A DNA stretch of 64,000 nucleotides, from positions 5,724,001 through 5,788,000 of the forward strand of contig AP031357.1 of assembly GCA_037833965.1 (NCBI GenBank), given 5' to 3'. Below are positions 25,101 through 37,900 of this stretch, in pieces. The translations under genes were made by a program, and so were the position numbers. Source of the DNA: Marchantia polymorpha subsp. ruderalis. Taxonomy: Eukaryota; Streptophyta; Marchantiopsida; Marchantiales; Marchantiaceae. Each line of letters begins with the position of its first letter. The stretch's first letter is position 1. A model generated the notes under the pieces. It saw only the letters and a list, made by a program, of their open reading frames with translations. It was not told the DNA's origin and searched no databases.

Positions 25101-26303
25101 GTGTTGACAATGAGCTGACGAGAGATTCTGTGATATCCGTGGTTGGTCATATGTTCGCCGATGACTGCAAGCGAACCAGAGCGATGGTTGACTTAGTTGA
25201 CTTTGAACCGTACTTTCAACTCTCTCGCCTCGCCTCGCCTCCCGTTGCCCCTCTCCGTGCGTGTGTTTGGTGAACACACATTATGGATGATACCGATGCA
25301 ATTTCCCCTTCCCTTCCTCCCCTCTTCATTGTCGATTGCCAAGCACTATTTCTTCGGAACCAAGTAAATATAAGATAAAGGATGGTAAGACTCCATCAAG
25401 TCCTAGATAGATGAAATCCCCGCTGGCAATATCTGAAGGAATGTATCCATGTCAGCCATGAACGATGTATCTGGTCTTCCTCTTGCTTTTCCCAAAAGAA
25501 TGTCGAGCTTTGGCCATGTTCGCAGTAGGAGGAATTTCTTCATACGTTGAAATTTATTTATCACTCCTCATTGTTTTAGACACATTCTTTTCTGTTGGGC
25601 CTCCGAATTTGCAATCCGTTTGTTTGTTATATAACTGTGGAAATTTTCGATATTCTGAGGGAGTTTGATGATTTGCGTGTTTTTTATCTTATGGTTCTTG
25701 TACATTCTTCATATTTTTCTGAAATGTAGATTCCTTTTCCTTCTGATTCACAGTGCACGTGAAGAGAGCGCAGTGTTTAAAATAATATATATAAGAAGAT
25801 TGAGGTAAAGCCTCGGAGATAGAGAGTAGACATACAAGCAACCCCATTGCTGGTTCCCGAGTTCTCAAGCGGATGGAGACAGTTGATCTTTAAGAAGCCT
25901 GATACTGCTACAACATCGATAATCTATTGCACATGTGTTGAAATATATGATTGTGTTTCTGCATGTTTAAGGTGTTCCTCGTTGGAGCCTCCTGAATGCA
26001 GAAGGAATGACCTGTTGCACACAACTACACATCTCTCGAAAAGAAATAATATTTCTTTGTCAAAATGATACATAAGTCTCATGTAAATTTTTATATACAC
26101 TTCCACATGTTTTCCTTTGTCAATAGTTTTGCATGAGGCTTGAGACCAAAAAAATTGTTTATATCTGAGCATGTGGAGGTAAGATAGAGTGAAGAATTGG
26201 GCGTATGAACCCAGAAAAGGTGGAGGAGAATCACTCATTAGAAAAATGTCTTACTTCGCCCAATACATGAACTCAATTACTGAAAAACAAAGTATCCATG
26301 TTA

Positions 26304-26679
26304 GATATAACAAGGCATGGTTATTTAATGCGATCGTATACCGAGTTGACTAAATTATCTAAAGTGGCGATACCTCTAGAGCCTAAATCAAACGTAACAT
26401 CTAATTTTTCATTGGCTCAAAACTGGAGCGTGAAATCTCTCACGCTCAAGTTTTCAGCCATTAAGTTGTGAATCAGGTTGTTACCACGTTAGTGTTATAT
26501 ATCATTGACTCACAATTCAAAAATTTGTAAATTAAATCTTCTCTCGCCCAGAGCATCACATGACTACTGCAAGCCCCGCGTGATTGCCTGAATTAGGCTA
26601 AATTAACTTTTATGCGACTAAATTATGCTGAATTAGCTTAATGAAGGCGACCGACTAATATAACATGATTGGATATAAC
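26304..26679 (+). mobile_element. hAT-like MITE, copy A (360 bp) with 8-bp target duplication
   Basis: The element spans 26312-26671 and is flanked by perfect direct repeats GATATAAC (26304-26311 and 26672-26679). It is non-coding. Its left end reads AAGGCATGGTTATTT, a slightly decayed form of the CAGGCATGGTTATTT end of copy B at 62162. The internal sequence aligns with copy B in inverted orientation along most of its length, with shared blocks such as GTGAATCAGGTT.TTACCACGT and TTCTCTCGCCCAG. The 8-bp duplication and CAGG-type terminus are the signature of the hAT superfamily. No transposase is encoded, so it is a non-autonomous derivative. Confidence 0.88.
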
Positions 26680-27960
26680 TGAGAACCTTTTTATTTTTCA
26701 ATAAGAAAGGAGATGACTCATTCACATGGAGGATGAAAAATTATAAAATAATTATTATTTGGGAAAATTTCTTATACATCGATGGACAGACATGATTAAC
26801 CATGCGATTACCAATTAGTCGTTATTGTGTCTACAATAAGATTTTCTCTATCAGAGTAATGTAAATCAATGAAAGCTTACATTAACTTTGCTATGGTGTC
26901 AAATAAAGTCAATCTCAACACACTTAGGATATTTTGTAATTTCAATAACTCTCTAATGTTTGACCACTCTCAATGCTTGATTTGTAAATGCATTTATTAA
27001 GAATTGAAATATCCTTCAGATTGGGGAGAAAACCTAATTTGAAGACAGTATGCTTCCATGATTTTGCAATTTTTTTCTGATCTGGAATTTCTCACAAGAC
27101 TAACAAAAATATGTTTATAATGAAAAGGTCAAATATATCAATGATTAAAATAAAGGATGGATCACAAGTGATAATAAAGCAATTTTCATGAGTATGAACA
27201 TTCAAATTGGAGTAACTTTTTCTTTAAAAATAGAAATGTTCTACATGCGTTTACACGATCAAATCTTGATCTCGGGCATTCTTTTAATATATATATAATC
27301 ATGTATTCACTTATACAAATGTAATAAATACTAAATATGACTTATTATGAATTTATATATTTTTTTTAAATATTGCCATATACAAACAAAACAAAATGTT
27401 ATTTTCACTAGATGAGATCATGTTTTGGTTTAATTTCTAAATGGTGTAATGGATTAAGTCAAAAGTTCATTCACACGTTCGGATTGTTCTCGGATGTAAA
27501 TTCAAAGATGGGCGCAGGAGGTTTCCGAATCGATTGAAAGTGGTTTATAGACCGTCTTTGGTTGTTCTTCGAGATTACCTCTCAGTAAGTCCATTGACGA
27601 CTTATTGATCGTATATTAAGGGTTTCAAGATAGCCGTATTGATTAATGGAGAGGTCTTAAGTGATTCTCATATTTGTTCCCCATTGACATTCCCATGAGA
27701 GTTTTAAGGCTAATGTATAAGAGTCTATTAAGTGTGTCATGGTTAAATCCAATTTTTCTTCTCGCTTAAATTCATAGCTAAAAAAGAAATTCCTTAATGG
27801 AAAAGAACGTTTCTCAAATGGTATGTATCCCGTGAATTTTTTCCCTTTCCCAATAAAACAATATTTGTGACTACCCTAGATAAATAACGGTCAGGCATGA
27901 TACCCCTAATACCATGTAGTGGTAAGACAACACTGTAAAATTAATTCGAGGATAATTGAT

Positions 27961-28383
27961 ATGGATGGCTTTAGAATTCCACGTAACATTCCAACATATG
28001 TTTGTTATGTAAGTTACCACATAGACTATCTGTCATCTACAGTAGCTAAGTCACTTCATAAACGTTCTTTTCGCTTTATAAAAATTAAATATTGCCCCAA
28101 ACATGAAATTCCTTTCCAATCATATATCCCAATGTTGCAGAACATCTCCGCTTTTGCACCAGTTTGGAGGAAGAATATGAACTGCACGGTACATCGGTTG
28201 ATGAACCCCTTTTCAAATAATCGTCGGGATCGGGAAATCTGTGTCCCACTTGACGTCAGACGATTTGTAGATGATCGAATTATTAGAATGCGGTTCATTG
28301 TGGACGACAAACTCGTAGTGTGTACCTTCCATCTGGTCTCCACGTCTTCCTGGCTTCTGCATTTTCCCATATTAAACATATAA
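27961..28383 (+). other. Unassigned open frame, 140 codons from first ATG
   Basis: The frame is open from 27919, but its first ATG is at 27961. The product would be basic with several Tyr/Cys residues, without a signal peptide or a clear membrane helix. I recognise no domain and see no homologous neighbour or splice context. It may be chance. Confidence 0.13.
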
Positions 28384-31300
28384 AGACTTAAAGCATGCAC
28401 TGAATGCAGTGTGGGTGGAAAGGGTCAGAATCAATTTAGAATACATCGAAGATGTACAAAAATATAGTAAATGCGATGATAAATGACGTACGCATTAAAG
28501 ACAATCAAACATAATTTTTTCAAGAATGGAATCCTGTGGTAAGCGTCGATGTTGGCTTATGATTGTTCTCGTAAGTTACTCCATTTATGATGAGAACTGG
28601 AGGGCATTTTGTCCAAGGGAACGAGTGATCAAAGTTGGAAGACGCAAATAGACAATCTGAAGCATGTGTCGAGATCGGCTTTGGCACGCTGGATGGCTAA
28701 GAAGATTTCGGATCGATCGAACCCAGAAGAACAAGGAGTGGAGGTTGCTCTTAAGATTTGCTCAACCTCGGTTGTTGAAAGTTTAATGGTGGGGGCGGCA
28801 GAGGTTGCATATAGGACAAACCGTCAGTTTACGACCTTTCCTCAGCGCCAGGAAGGTCATCACCAAATACATTCAATTCATTTGTCTTCTTGCGAAACCC
28901 GTGACAATGCTCGATTACGATCGGAAAAGAGCCCCATGCATAAGAGTTTTGGATGAGAGCTACTCTACACCTGCTTTTGAAATAGTTACACGTACGACCT
29001 GAATTCTCAAGGTGTTCTTCAAAACTTCTGCGACCTCCTTGACAGAGAAGCCTCTTACTGGATGTGAGCATCGCCAAAGTCGTGAAGTTTTCGATCTGAG
29101 ATCAATTATCTGATTTGTCATGCTCACGAAAATATATACCTCATGTCTCATATGCATATGTTTATGTGCTCAAAAATCACATACGCATGTAGAAACAGAC
29201 GAACTCACATACTTGTCTGTCGAAACGTTCTTCTAAGAACCAAAGCTTTTACAATCCGGGCATTGGCTTGTTAAGAGCAATTATTATTGGCTGGGGAAGG
29301 GGAGAAGAAAGACAACTCATTTTCTTTTAACGGGTTTCAAGAAGGATATGGAATCATATAGTTAACGTTCTCCTCTCAATCTCCATATCTCTTTGATTTG
29401 TGTTATGGATCATTTGAATTTGAGAAATGTCAAGTTAGCTTTTAACAAACTATCCTCATAAATTTTCAATGAAACAAGAATCACCAGCTTTCCAAACGCT
29501 GGAATTGCAGCTTTTGTGAAATCTAAGTTATTTGTTCCTATCAAATTATGTGTACAGAAAGTTGAAACCTAAGAAAAATCTTCATAATATAAAGTGAAAG
29601 TTTGTACACTTTTTGTACTGAGGCAACTAGAAATATCTTGCAATGGAGTTTCATTCGATCAAATATCACAGATACAACCAAATGCTAAAATTGGCACATA
29701 CCACACAATCATTCTTGCAAAGGCTGTTAAATACAAGCTCTGTAAAGTTAGTTTGTGTTCATGCAAGTCACTTCATTGCGAACTTGAGAATATGCCCAAA
29801 CGTAAACTTGAAAGGAGTCATTCAAAAATTCAAACCCCTATTCGAGTTCCTTGTGGAATTGTTCCTTTTCGTCAGAATGCCAACATATACTAATCCAATA
29901 AGAGGGAGTACATTGGACAGACTTGTAGGTCTTTCAGACTCTTCGTTTTTTTCCGTGGACATATTCGACACTAAGTGTTAAGCTCCTTTTAATTCTGTCC
30001 TTATGAATGACAGATGTCCAAAACTTCTTTCAATACTCTACACCATGAATGGCGACACTACTGTATGATTGTCCACTTTATATATTGCAGAATGAAGTGC
30101 GAGAGGCCAAAATGAAATTTAGATCCAGGGTGCTCACATTCTACGAGTTACTGATCTCGTTTCGGAACGAAGGATTGGCTTCAATTTGCTTCTTCAACTC
30201 AATCTGCATAATGTTTCTTGTCGATTTCGCAAGGGGAGGCTTCCTATCCCTGCTCTTGTACAACTGCTCATTCTTCCTGGGAAAAGGAGACCCTCCACGT
30301 CGAACAGCCGACAAAGTGTTCTTGCGTCGCAACGTAAACCTACAACTATCACTCCATTCGCTCATCGACGAAGAGCGTCACATGACATGGTCCGGTTAGA
30401 CATCAAAAGAGACTTACTGATCGCGTGCTAGTATTCTCAAGCCTGGAAATGTGATCCGGTGGCACACCTGACAGACATGTCTACGTCTAGCCTTTCACCC
30501 TAAGCGACAAGGTGCTACTTTATTTATCTTTTTCTGCCACCAACATGTGGTTTCACAAGAATTTACTTTTCTGTCATCTTTTTGTCAAACTAACCATCAG
30601 ATATTCCAGGGTTTCGACATGAGTCAACTCAGTCTCCCTCAGACTGAACATTACAGACCTACGTTCTTCGGACGGGGACGGGGACAACAATCCTAACCCG
30701 ATAAAAGAATTATGAGTCTAGATACAGCATACACTTTGTTTGAAATAAGATGTGTGAGGAGCCTTCAAAGATGGTGACATGATGATACTTGCTTGTTTGT
30801 ACTGAACTGCAAGTTGAAAACTGAGTTCTTTTCCTCCAAATTTTGCATTAGAAGTAACAAGGTGCGGATTTGGTATTTACTTGTGTTCAGTTCAATATTT
30901 CTGAAAAAAACTGCTAGTCTTTCCAAGCTTATCCATATGCTGTCATGTGCTTTGCTCCAACTACATATTCGCAATATGTGTAGAGACTCCATTGGCGACC
31001 ACAACGCTCACTGTACATAACGATGTGTTTTCATTGGGTGCGGAACCACAGGGTCATCTAGTGGGAAATCCCAGCATATTGTAGTACATGGTCGATCTGC
31101 CCCATGCAGAGGATCAACTATCAGAGTGTGTTAACAATTTCTTTTGATCTTGTTCTGGAAATGTCTGGATTAATGTACCACACATCTGCAACAGAGGCCG
31201 ATTTATACACGAAAGTGTCTTTGCCACTGGATAAGAGGCACTCTGTTATCGGGGCCGATCTAGGTTTTGCAAGGTTGATCAAGTTTAGCTCTTTAGCACA

Positions 31301-32330
31301 GAAATTTCTGTCAGTTTTGCCTTTGATGACTACGCACCAGAAGAGACTACCCCTGCATGCCTCTCAGAGGGCAGTATCTCTCAAACCTCTCAGAGGGCAG
31401 TCTCTCTCCATGATCTAATATCAGTGACGATTTCTTCTCACAGAAAAATCAGACTGTTGAGCTAGTATGGAGTATTTTTTTTCTAAAACATTTCAAGCTT
31501 TGCCTCTATCGAAGTTCAGGTACTGCGCTGTCCATTGCAACCTCTTTTGTCAACTCCTCTGGTTCAGACCGGAACTTTGCTTTCCGAATGAATCTTAGGT
31601 CCCAGAAGTGGAAACCACATAGTATACACCACAAGCTCTTACGAAGCTGGTCTCCTTCATCTCATTGATATGGATTGATCTCCATCTGATATGTTTTGTC
31701 TGCATCTTCGTTGATATTGACCTTGAGCAATTACTGCGTTACGAGAAAGTTTTTCCAGCATCTAGAACGAAGATTTCCGCTGGTTATCATTTTACTGTAT
31801 TTAACCAGACATTCTCTACATCTAAACTCAAGGCGTGAAGTGTTCTTAAATTTAGCTTCGGACTTGTCGAAATCACATTGAAGAGTACCATCTTCGATGG
31901 TATCCTAAACATACTAAGATTCCTCATTTATCTGAATATATAAATTGCCAATATCAGAGGATTTCCTCTCTTCCTCTGTTTATCACTATATTTCAAGTCA
32001 TCGTATGGACCACCAAGCATGCTGCTAGATCTTCGTTTTTTGTTGAAGTCAGCCTACTTAGAAATGTATCGACTGTTGAAAGCAGGTTTATTCTCTGTAT
32101 CCCACTCCTTTTCAATGCTGTATCCACGGTCAGCAGGCTACATCTTACTGTGCATTGTGAGTAGCCTTTGGCGTGCTGTAGAACAATTAAAAGTATTGAG
32201 ATCTACATAGCACCGTGCAGGAAGGTTCTTTCTGTATGACAATTCAATAGAGTCTTGCCTTCTATGAAACGGGTCGATTGTTCTTCAAGACGACCATGTT
32301 TGATAGTGTATCATAGTTTATACCTTGGAC

Positions 32331-32531
32331 CGTGGGAGAGGATGCATAGGAATGCATATCGGTAACAGAACTAGTTTCAAAATTCCCCCGTATGTAGTTC
32401 TGCTCTGTGCTGGCAAGTGTTTTCACTGTCACGTGGCAGAGGATGCATAGGAATGCACATCGGTAACAGAACTTGTTTCAAATTCCCCCGTATGTTGTTC
32501 TGCTCGGTGCTGGCAAGTATTTTCTTTGTCA
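32331..32531 (+). repeat. 101-bp tandem direct duplication
   Basis: Unit 1 (32331-32431) and unit 2 (32432-32531) align almost end to end. Both begin with CGTGG.AGAGGATGCATAGG and end with TGGCAAGT.TTTTC. They differ at scattered positions, so the duplication is not recent. No coding frame is shared. Confidence 0.92.
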
Positions 32532-34447
32532 CGTACCAACGTGGGATTGAGAGAAGTGTAAATTTTACAGAATGACCGGATAGAGGCTGACATGCAAGTA
32601 GTCAATAAAATAACTTATATATCATACCATACCATATTGTAAACAGTTCACAAGAAACGCCATTTGATAACTCTGTTGAGTTCTGCAAAATATATCCATC
32701 TGCTCGCGAATGTGCAATTTCTTATATAGGTTTGGTGAAGAAATCCGTGCCAAGAATGAGGATTCTCCACGTTGGACCTAGAAGGCCTGGGTAAAATGAA
32801 CAGCTGAAGTGAGTTCACAGTGATACGAATACTGCTTACGATTGTTTGGAGAATTTGTTCTTGCCAATATTCTGAATTCCCTTACGGAATTCTCTTGACG
32901 CAATTTTTTTCTAGATTCACTGTGGGGACATGGATTCTCCTGTCAACAATCCACTTACATTTTGATCTGATTGAAGTGTACGATCTTCTTCCTCGTTTCC
33001 TCCCTTTGCTGAAGATTCTCTTGCAGGAGATCATTTTGCTTTTTGACTTCTGATGATGAGTTCAGCATATTTGTTGCAGCCCCCGTTCAGTAACATTTCT
33101 TTCATGCATCTGAAGTCCCGAGCTAACCTAAGCAGATAACCGGCTCTGAGTAAGAATAAGAGTTTGAAATACTTGGCACATCTAGTAAGACTGAGCCAAT
33201 GAACTGGAAAGCAGTTTATATAACGATCTTTCGTCAAAATTTGTTCTCGACCGAACAGAATCTCCGAATTCATTAGTGAAGCTTGTTTTGTTATACTGGA
33301 AGAACACCAAGTGTGGAATTTCATTTGGAAATTTCTCACTCACTAACTTTGAATTTGATGTATTTCAGTTAAGTCTCAGATCACAGCTACAGCTATTTTT
33401 GTAAACTATGTTCTGTTCTGACATATTTACATTGTACGGATGGCTTAAGAGTTCCCAACAGTTTAACGGTTCTAGAAGTACTGAAAGTTGAACACATTGA
33501 ATGTGACCGGAATATACTATCAAGACTACAAACTATCAAACCAAAGGGATGACTAAAATTAGACACCGATAGTATACATATGAGATATATATCATGCATT
33601 ATCATCTATATTCAAAATATCAATATCAGTTTTTATACAAAGAATATGAGTACTGAAAAACCCATCACCTTTAGCAACTGCCATCCTATGTTAGGAAGTA
33701 TCCAGTGCTCTCTATATAGAAGCACAATGTCTGAGATAAGTTACGGATGGTAGAGAAAATTCTACATCATGTTGCTAGAATGATACAATGTCGGGCCAGC
33801 CATCAATTACATATCAGCCCTCAATTACATATCATATTTTACATCGATGGTTTCATTTAGCTCCAATTCTGGGTTTTAAGGAGATGACCTCCTTACATTA
33901 CACTCCAGTTGATAGTGTCACATTTGCCTATATCGAAGAACACGGTTAACAATCTACAAAGATGGGCCACGTGTAGTAGTATAAGTAATCATCATATTTG
34001 CAACTAATATTTGGAACGAAGAATGCATACGTCCTAAAGGTATTAAAGATTCATCATATTAGAAAATTTGCCCATAGCATCACATCTGAATGACATTGTG
34101 ACAAAAAATTATTCGAGAGAAGCTGCAAAACCCAATCTATACGAAAGTACACCCGAATCTCTAAAGATGGAAAGAGTGGACAGTATATTCAGTTTAGTAT
34201 TCCGGGATAAATGAGGATGGATACAATTTAAACAATCCACTCTTCACATTCCATTTGAGATTAACAAGAACAAATGATTTAATTCTAGAACAAAGAAAGG
34301 TATCAATTGATTCAAATTTAATCCAATTGAAGATCCATTTCGATGTCTGATGATGTGTATCCTCAATATATTTTTGGCACCAAAACTCACAATTCCTGCT
34401 ATTTTGTACGAATGAATCTTCTTGAAGGATTTGTAATATTTAAAGCA

Positions 34448-34904
34448 AGGATAAAGGGAATTGCTAGGCACACACCCCCCCTTGCTAGGCACACCCCCCC
34501 AAAAGAGGGATGACCGCCCGTGACCTTAATAGCACGCTCAGATCGACAGAAGTAGCCGTCTCACTCGCAGAGGCACCATATCAATAAAGATTGAGCCACC
34601 GCCGCTGGATCGCGTCTACGCGTCGTTGGAAGAAGCCGAGACGGAGATCTTTGCCTTTGCTCACATGAAGGGGTACAGCTTGAGTCGACTGTATGTGTGT
34701 GAGGGCGGCAAGAAGCGCAAAGTATGGCTAGCCTGCGCACAAGCTGGTGACTACCACAACGTCCGTGACTATTTGACGCAGAAATGTTTAGCTTTTGGTG
34801 TTTTGGCGCAGAAATGTGCTTTGTGGACGAGTGGATGTATGCACAGGAGGGAGGGGGGGTGTGCCTAGCAAGGGGGGTGTGTGCCTAGCAATTCCCATGA
34901 TAAA
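34448..34904 (+). mobile_element. 441-bp DNA transposon with doubled-motif terminal inverted repeats
   Basis: The element spans 34456-34896. The ends are inverted repeats of 45 bp (34456-34500) and 44 bp (34853-34896), differing mainly in C-run length. Each end contains two copies of one motif, TTGCTAGGCACAC followed by a run of C, so four copies occur. The flanking 8 bp are AGGATAAA (left) and ATGATAAA (right), a 7/8 target-site duplication. Inside, a frame at about 34533-34868 resembles the FAR1-like N-terminal region of MULE-type transposases. The element is GC-richer than its surroundings. Superfamily is uncertain: 8-bp duplications fit hAT or MULE. Confidence 0.85.
34533..34868 (+). pseudogene. 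Transposase-like N-terminal fragment inside the 441-bp element
   Basis: A plus-strand frame is open from 34533 to 34868 but has no upstream ATG; the first Met is internal. The readable core has the pattern YASLEEAE...FAFAHMKGYSLSRL followed by a Lys/Arg-rich linker and a VWLACAQAGDYHNVRD segment. This resembles the FAR1/WRKY-GCM1-like DNA-binding region at the start of MULE transposases: an aromatic residue, SLEEA, a GYS/GFS motif, then a single Cys and a Gly before a basic stretch. The catalytic DDE region is absent. I infer an internal-deletion derivative of an autonomous element; the family assignment rests on pattern memory alone. Confidence 0.35.
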
Positions 34905-37900
34905 TTGGGTTGATATTTTTGCACAACATGTGCAAGAGCTAGATGTAAGAGTGAGAAACAAGAAAAATGCCATCATCTAAATTTTGTCTTGTTTGAGACA
35001 TATGTGTGCATATATAAATTGAATGACAACAAGAGAAACACAATTTAAAAACAAATTACATACTATGGAATGAATTGTATATGAATAGGAATACATAGTA
35101 ATTTTCCTATGCAAAATTTAGCACAATCAAGGTTAAGATCAAAACTCAATATGATCCAGATCGTTGATGAAGTATGGGGTACAAGCTTAATGAGTTTACA
35201 ATTTGGAAGAAAATCTACTCAATATCATAGAATAGAATGAATCAAAATCTAATCAGATAAAACAAAGATCACTTCATAAGATGTTGGACGATGATGTTCA
35301 ACCCATGAGAAATAAACTTCAACTGTCTTTCTTGTTTGAAGTTGATTCAGAGTTTTTTTGTTGCACAAGAAACTAATGAATCTCATAAAAAGATCCGCGT
35401 TTTAAAAATTATCATTTGATAATAGTTTACTTACATATAACTCAAACGGCTCAGACTATTGTTGATAATGTTCTTTGAAATTAGATAAACTAACATATTG
35501 TATTTTAGAAATGAGAATATTTGAACTTTGCTTATGTAATATATACTAGATTGCACTCGTATTGACTACTCGTTAAAATAGCTTCAATCGTTGAAAAAAA
35601 TCCAAAACTTGCTTAAAGAAGCAATGAATTACTACGTAGCTAATGTTGCATAACTCAAAGGTTGACATGAATTAAGTTTGAACTTGCAAGGTTCAAGCAT
35701 ATTATGATTGAAAAATATACATTTTGAAACCAGCAGATTTTTTTGAAATCTGTTCATAAATACCTTATCTATTAGCAAAAATGTACTTATGGAATATATC
35801 AACTGTTTAATTTTTCAATTTCAAGTTGCCAAATGAATATAGTTGATCAGATGTTGAAAATAAATTATAAGACTTGGACTGGATATGCCAAGCTTATGAA
35901 TGACTTATGTCAACATATGCATTAGTATTATATCAATACACTTTCAAATTTGTGTGTGAGTTGCTTGAATGATTGCAAGTTGTGAAAATGGAAGTTGATG
36001 CCTTAACAGCAAGAGCAATAAAATTACTTATTTCTGTACCAAATTTCTGTTTTGGACTAATGCAACAAAATTAATATATCTAACCTAAGATTCATGAATA
36101 AAATATATAAATAAAATAAATGTAGCTTTAAAATTAATTTTTCAGGCTCCAAAGTGTTCACATATTAAATATAACATGTCAATAATAAAATGCAATTAAA
36201 GTTATTTCTATCTTTAAATCAAGATTTTCATAATTTTCGGAAGTTTTATTAACCAATTTTAGATAACACTTTTTACAATATTTTTGAAATTTGATGCATT
36301 GATGTTTTTTGAAGTTTGATGATAAAATAACGTAGTAAAAAATTATATGACCTCAACTTAGAATAAGAATGTTTAAAGATAAGATGTTTTGTGCCAAAAT
36401 CAATTTTCAATATAAAAATACGTTCAACAATTCCTCAAATAATTTTTGAGGCATTTTTTTCAATTCAATTGCAACTGAATAACAATCATATATCAGTACA
36501 GCACAATGTTTTGACTGTCATTTTGTCTTCTTTATTCTTGTAAATTTGATTATAGTTCAATTTATTGAAATCAGATTTGTCCGAATTTTTATATTATTTA
36601 CTATGAAATTGAAGCTTAAATTTTTTGGAATTTTCAAGAATTTAATAATTTTTTTAAATATTGAAAAAAAAGTAAGATAGAAATAACCATAACCTATCCA
36701 TATTAAAAATAGGCAACATTTTCTTGTGCTTTAAAAATATTTCAAATTCAAAATTTGACTCAATTATTCAGTTATTAACTATGAATATTAATTCAAATAA
36801 AGAAAGTTTCTTAATTGTAATAAAATTTATTATCAGAATCTAATTCAATTTAAAATATAAAATAAAAGAAAAATTAAAATCCACATGCTTGGTCAGTGAT
36901 TACAATGTTCTATTTGTGACATAAATATAAAAAATATACCTTTACATACTTCCACATAATATTTTTTTAAAAAAGATGTATATACAATCATAAATAAAAA
37001 AAGAAAAAGGATAAATTAATTTAACTTTTAAAATATATACAATGTATTATACCATTTCACATTTGGCCAAAAAAACTTTGATATTATGCTATATGGAGTC
37101 AAAGGATTTATGATTAATAATTATTTATAAAATTCAATCATTTGTGAAAATAGTATCATCAAACTGATTAAAATTTGTTGAAAATAAAACCTTGTAAAAA
37201 ATATGGTTGAATGTACAATATAGTAATCAAAGATAAGATATGTCACCTTAGTTTTATTAAAAAGGTGAAAAAAATTAGTCACAAAAAATTTTCTCCATTT
37301 TTTAATTGAAATTTACTATTATTATTTATATATTCAATACAAGAAATAATTTTATGATTTTTAATCATATAATTTTAAATTTTTATTTTTATTTTTATTT
37401 TAATGAAAATTTGTGTTTTTTCAAATTTTTTCAAGAAATAAACATATGCAGAAATAAATGTCTTGGTTTTCTGTTCATATAGTGGAAGCACAATATATTT
37501 GTTGAGTTTTTTGTAAATTTTTTTAACTTATTCATTGATAAGATTCTTCATGTTTACTATTCATACAAGTTTTAAACTTAAAATTCAAAGTTTTTTGAAT
37601 TATTTACTTCTTTGATTTTTTAATTTTGATCAAATCACTGTCAATTAATTTTAGCCCTTGAGTTTTCAACGCTTATAGAAAATTATATTAATTTGAAATT
37701 TTAGAAATTTTGTAATAATTTTATCTTACTCAATTTACTATATAAATATAAATAAAATTAGTCACAGTCTTATTTCAATGACTATACAATTATTGTATGT
37801 TTTAAAGGTTGAGGTTCAAAACCTACGCATATAAATGTCTTTCCAAAGTCAAGTGACGCTTTTAGCTTTTGTCTGGTCATCCTTGCAAGTAAAGTATACC

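Larger units (their letters stand above)
18651..26303. other. Intergenic DNA, no recognisable gene
   Basis: Both strands were scanned without finding a family motif, tRNA or rRNA. The stretch includes the TCCA microsatellite at 22117, a GGGCAGGGC-type purine stretch near 24640, and a pair of related motifs near 24290 and 24405 (ACCACGGTT followed by AAACCG). One GC-rich open frame at 19943-20385 is listed separately. Confidence 0.5.
26680..34447. other. Intergenic DNA, no recognisable gene
   Basis: No family motif was found on either strand. Composition becomes gradually more AT-rich. Open frames reach 154 codons but have no signature. Local repeats are the 101-bp tandem duplication at 32331, a short doubled motif CCTCTCAGAGGGCAGT near 31358-31400, and a doubled CAATTACATATCA motif near 33805-33832. 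Confidence 0.5.
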
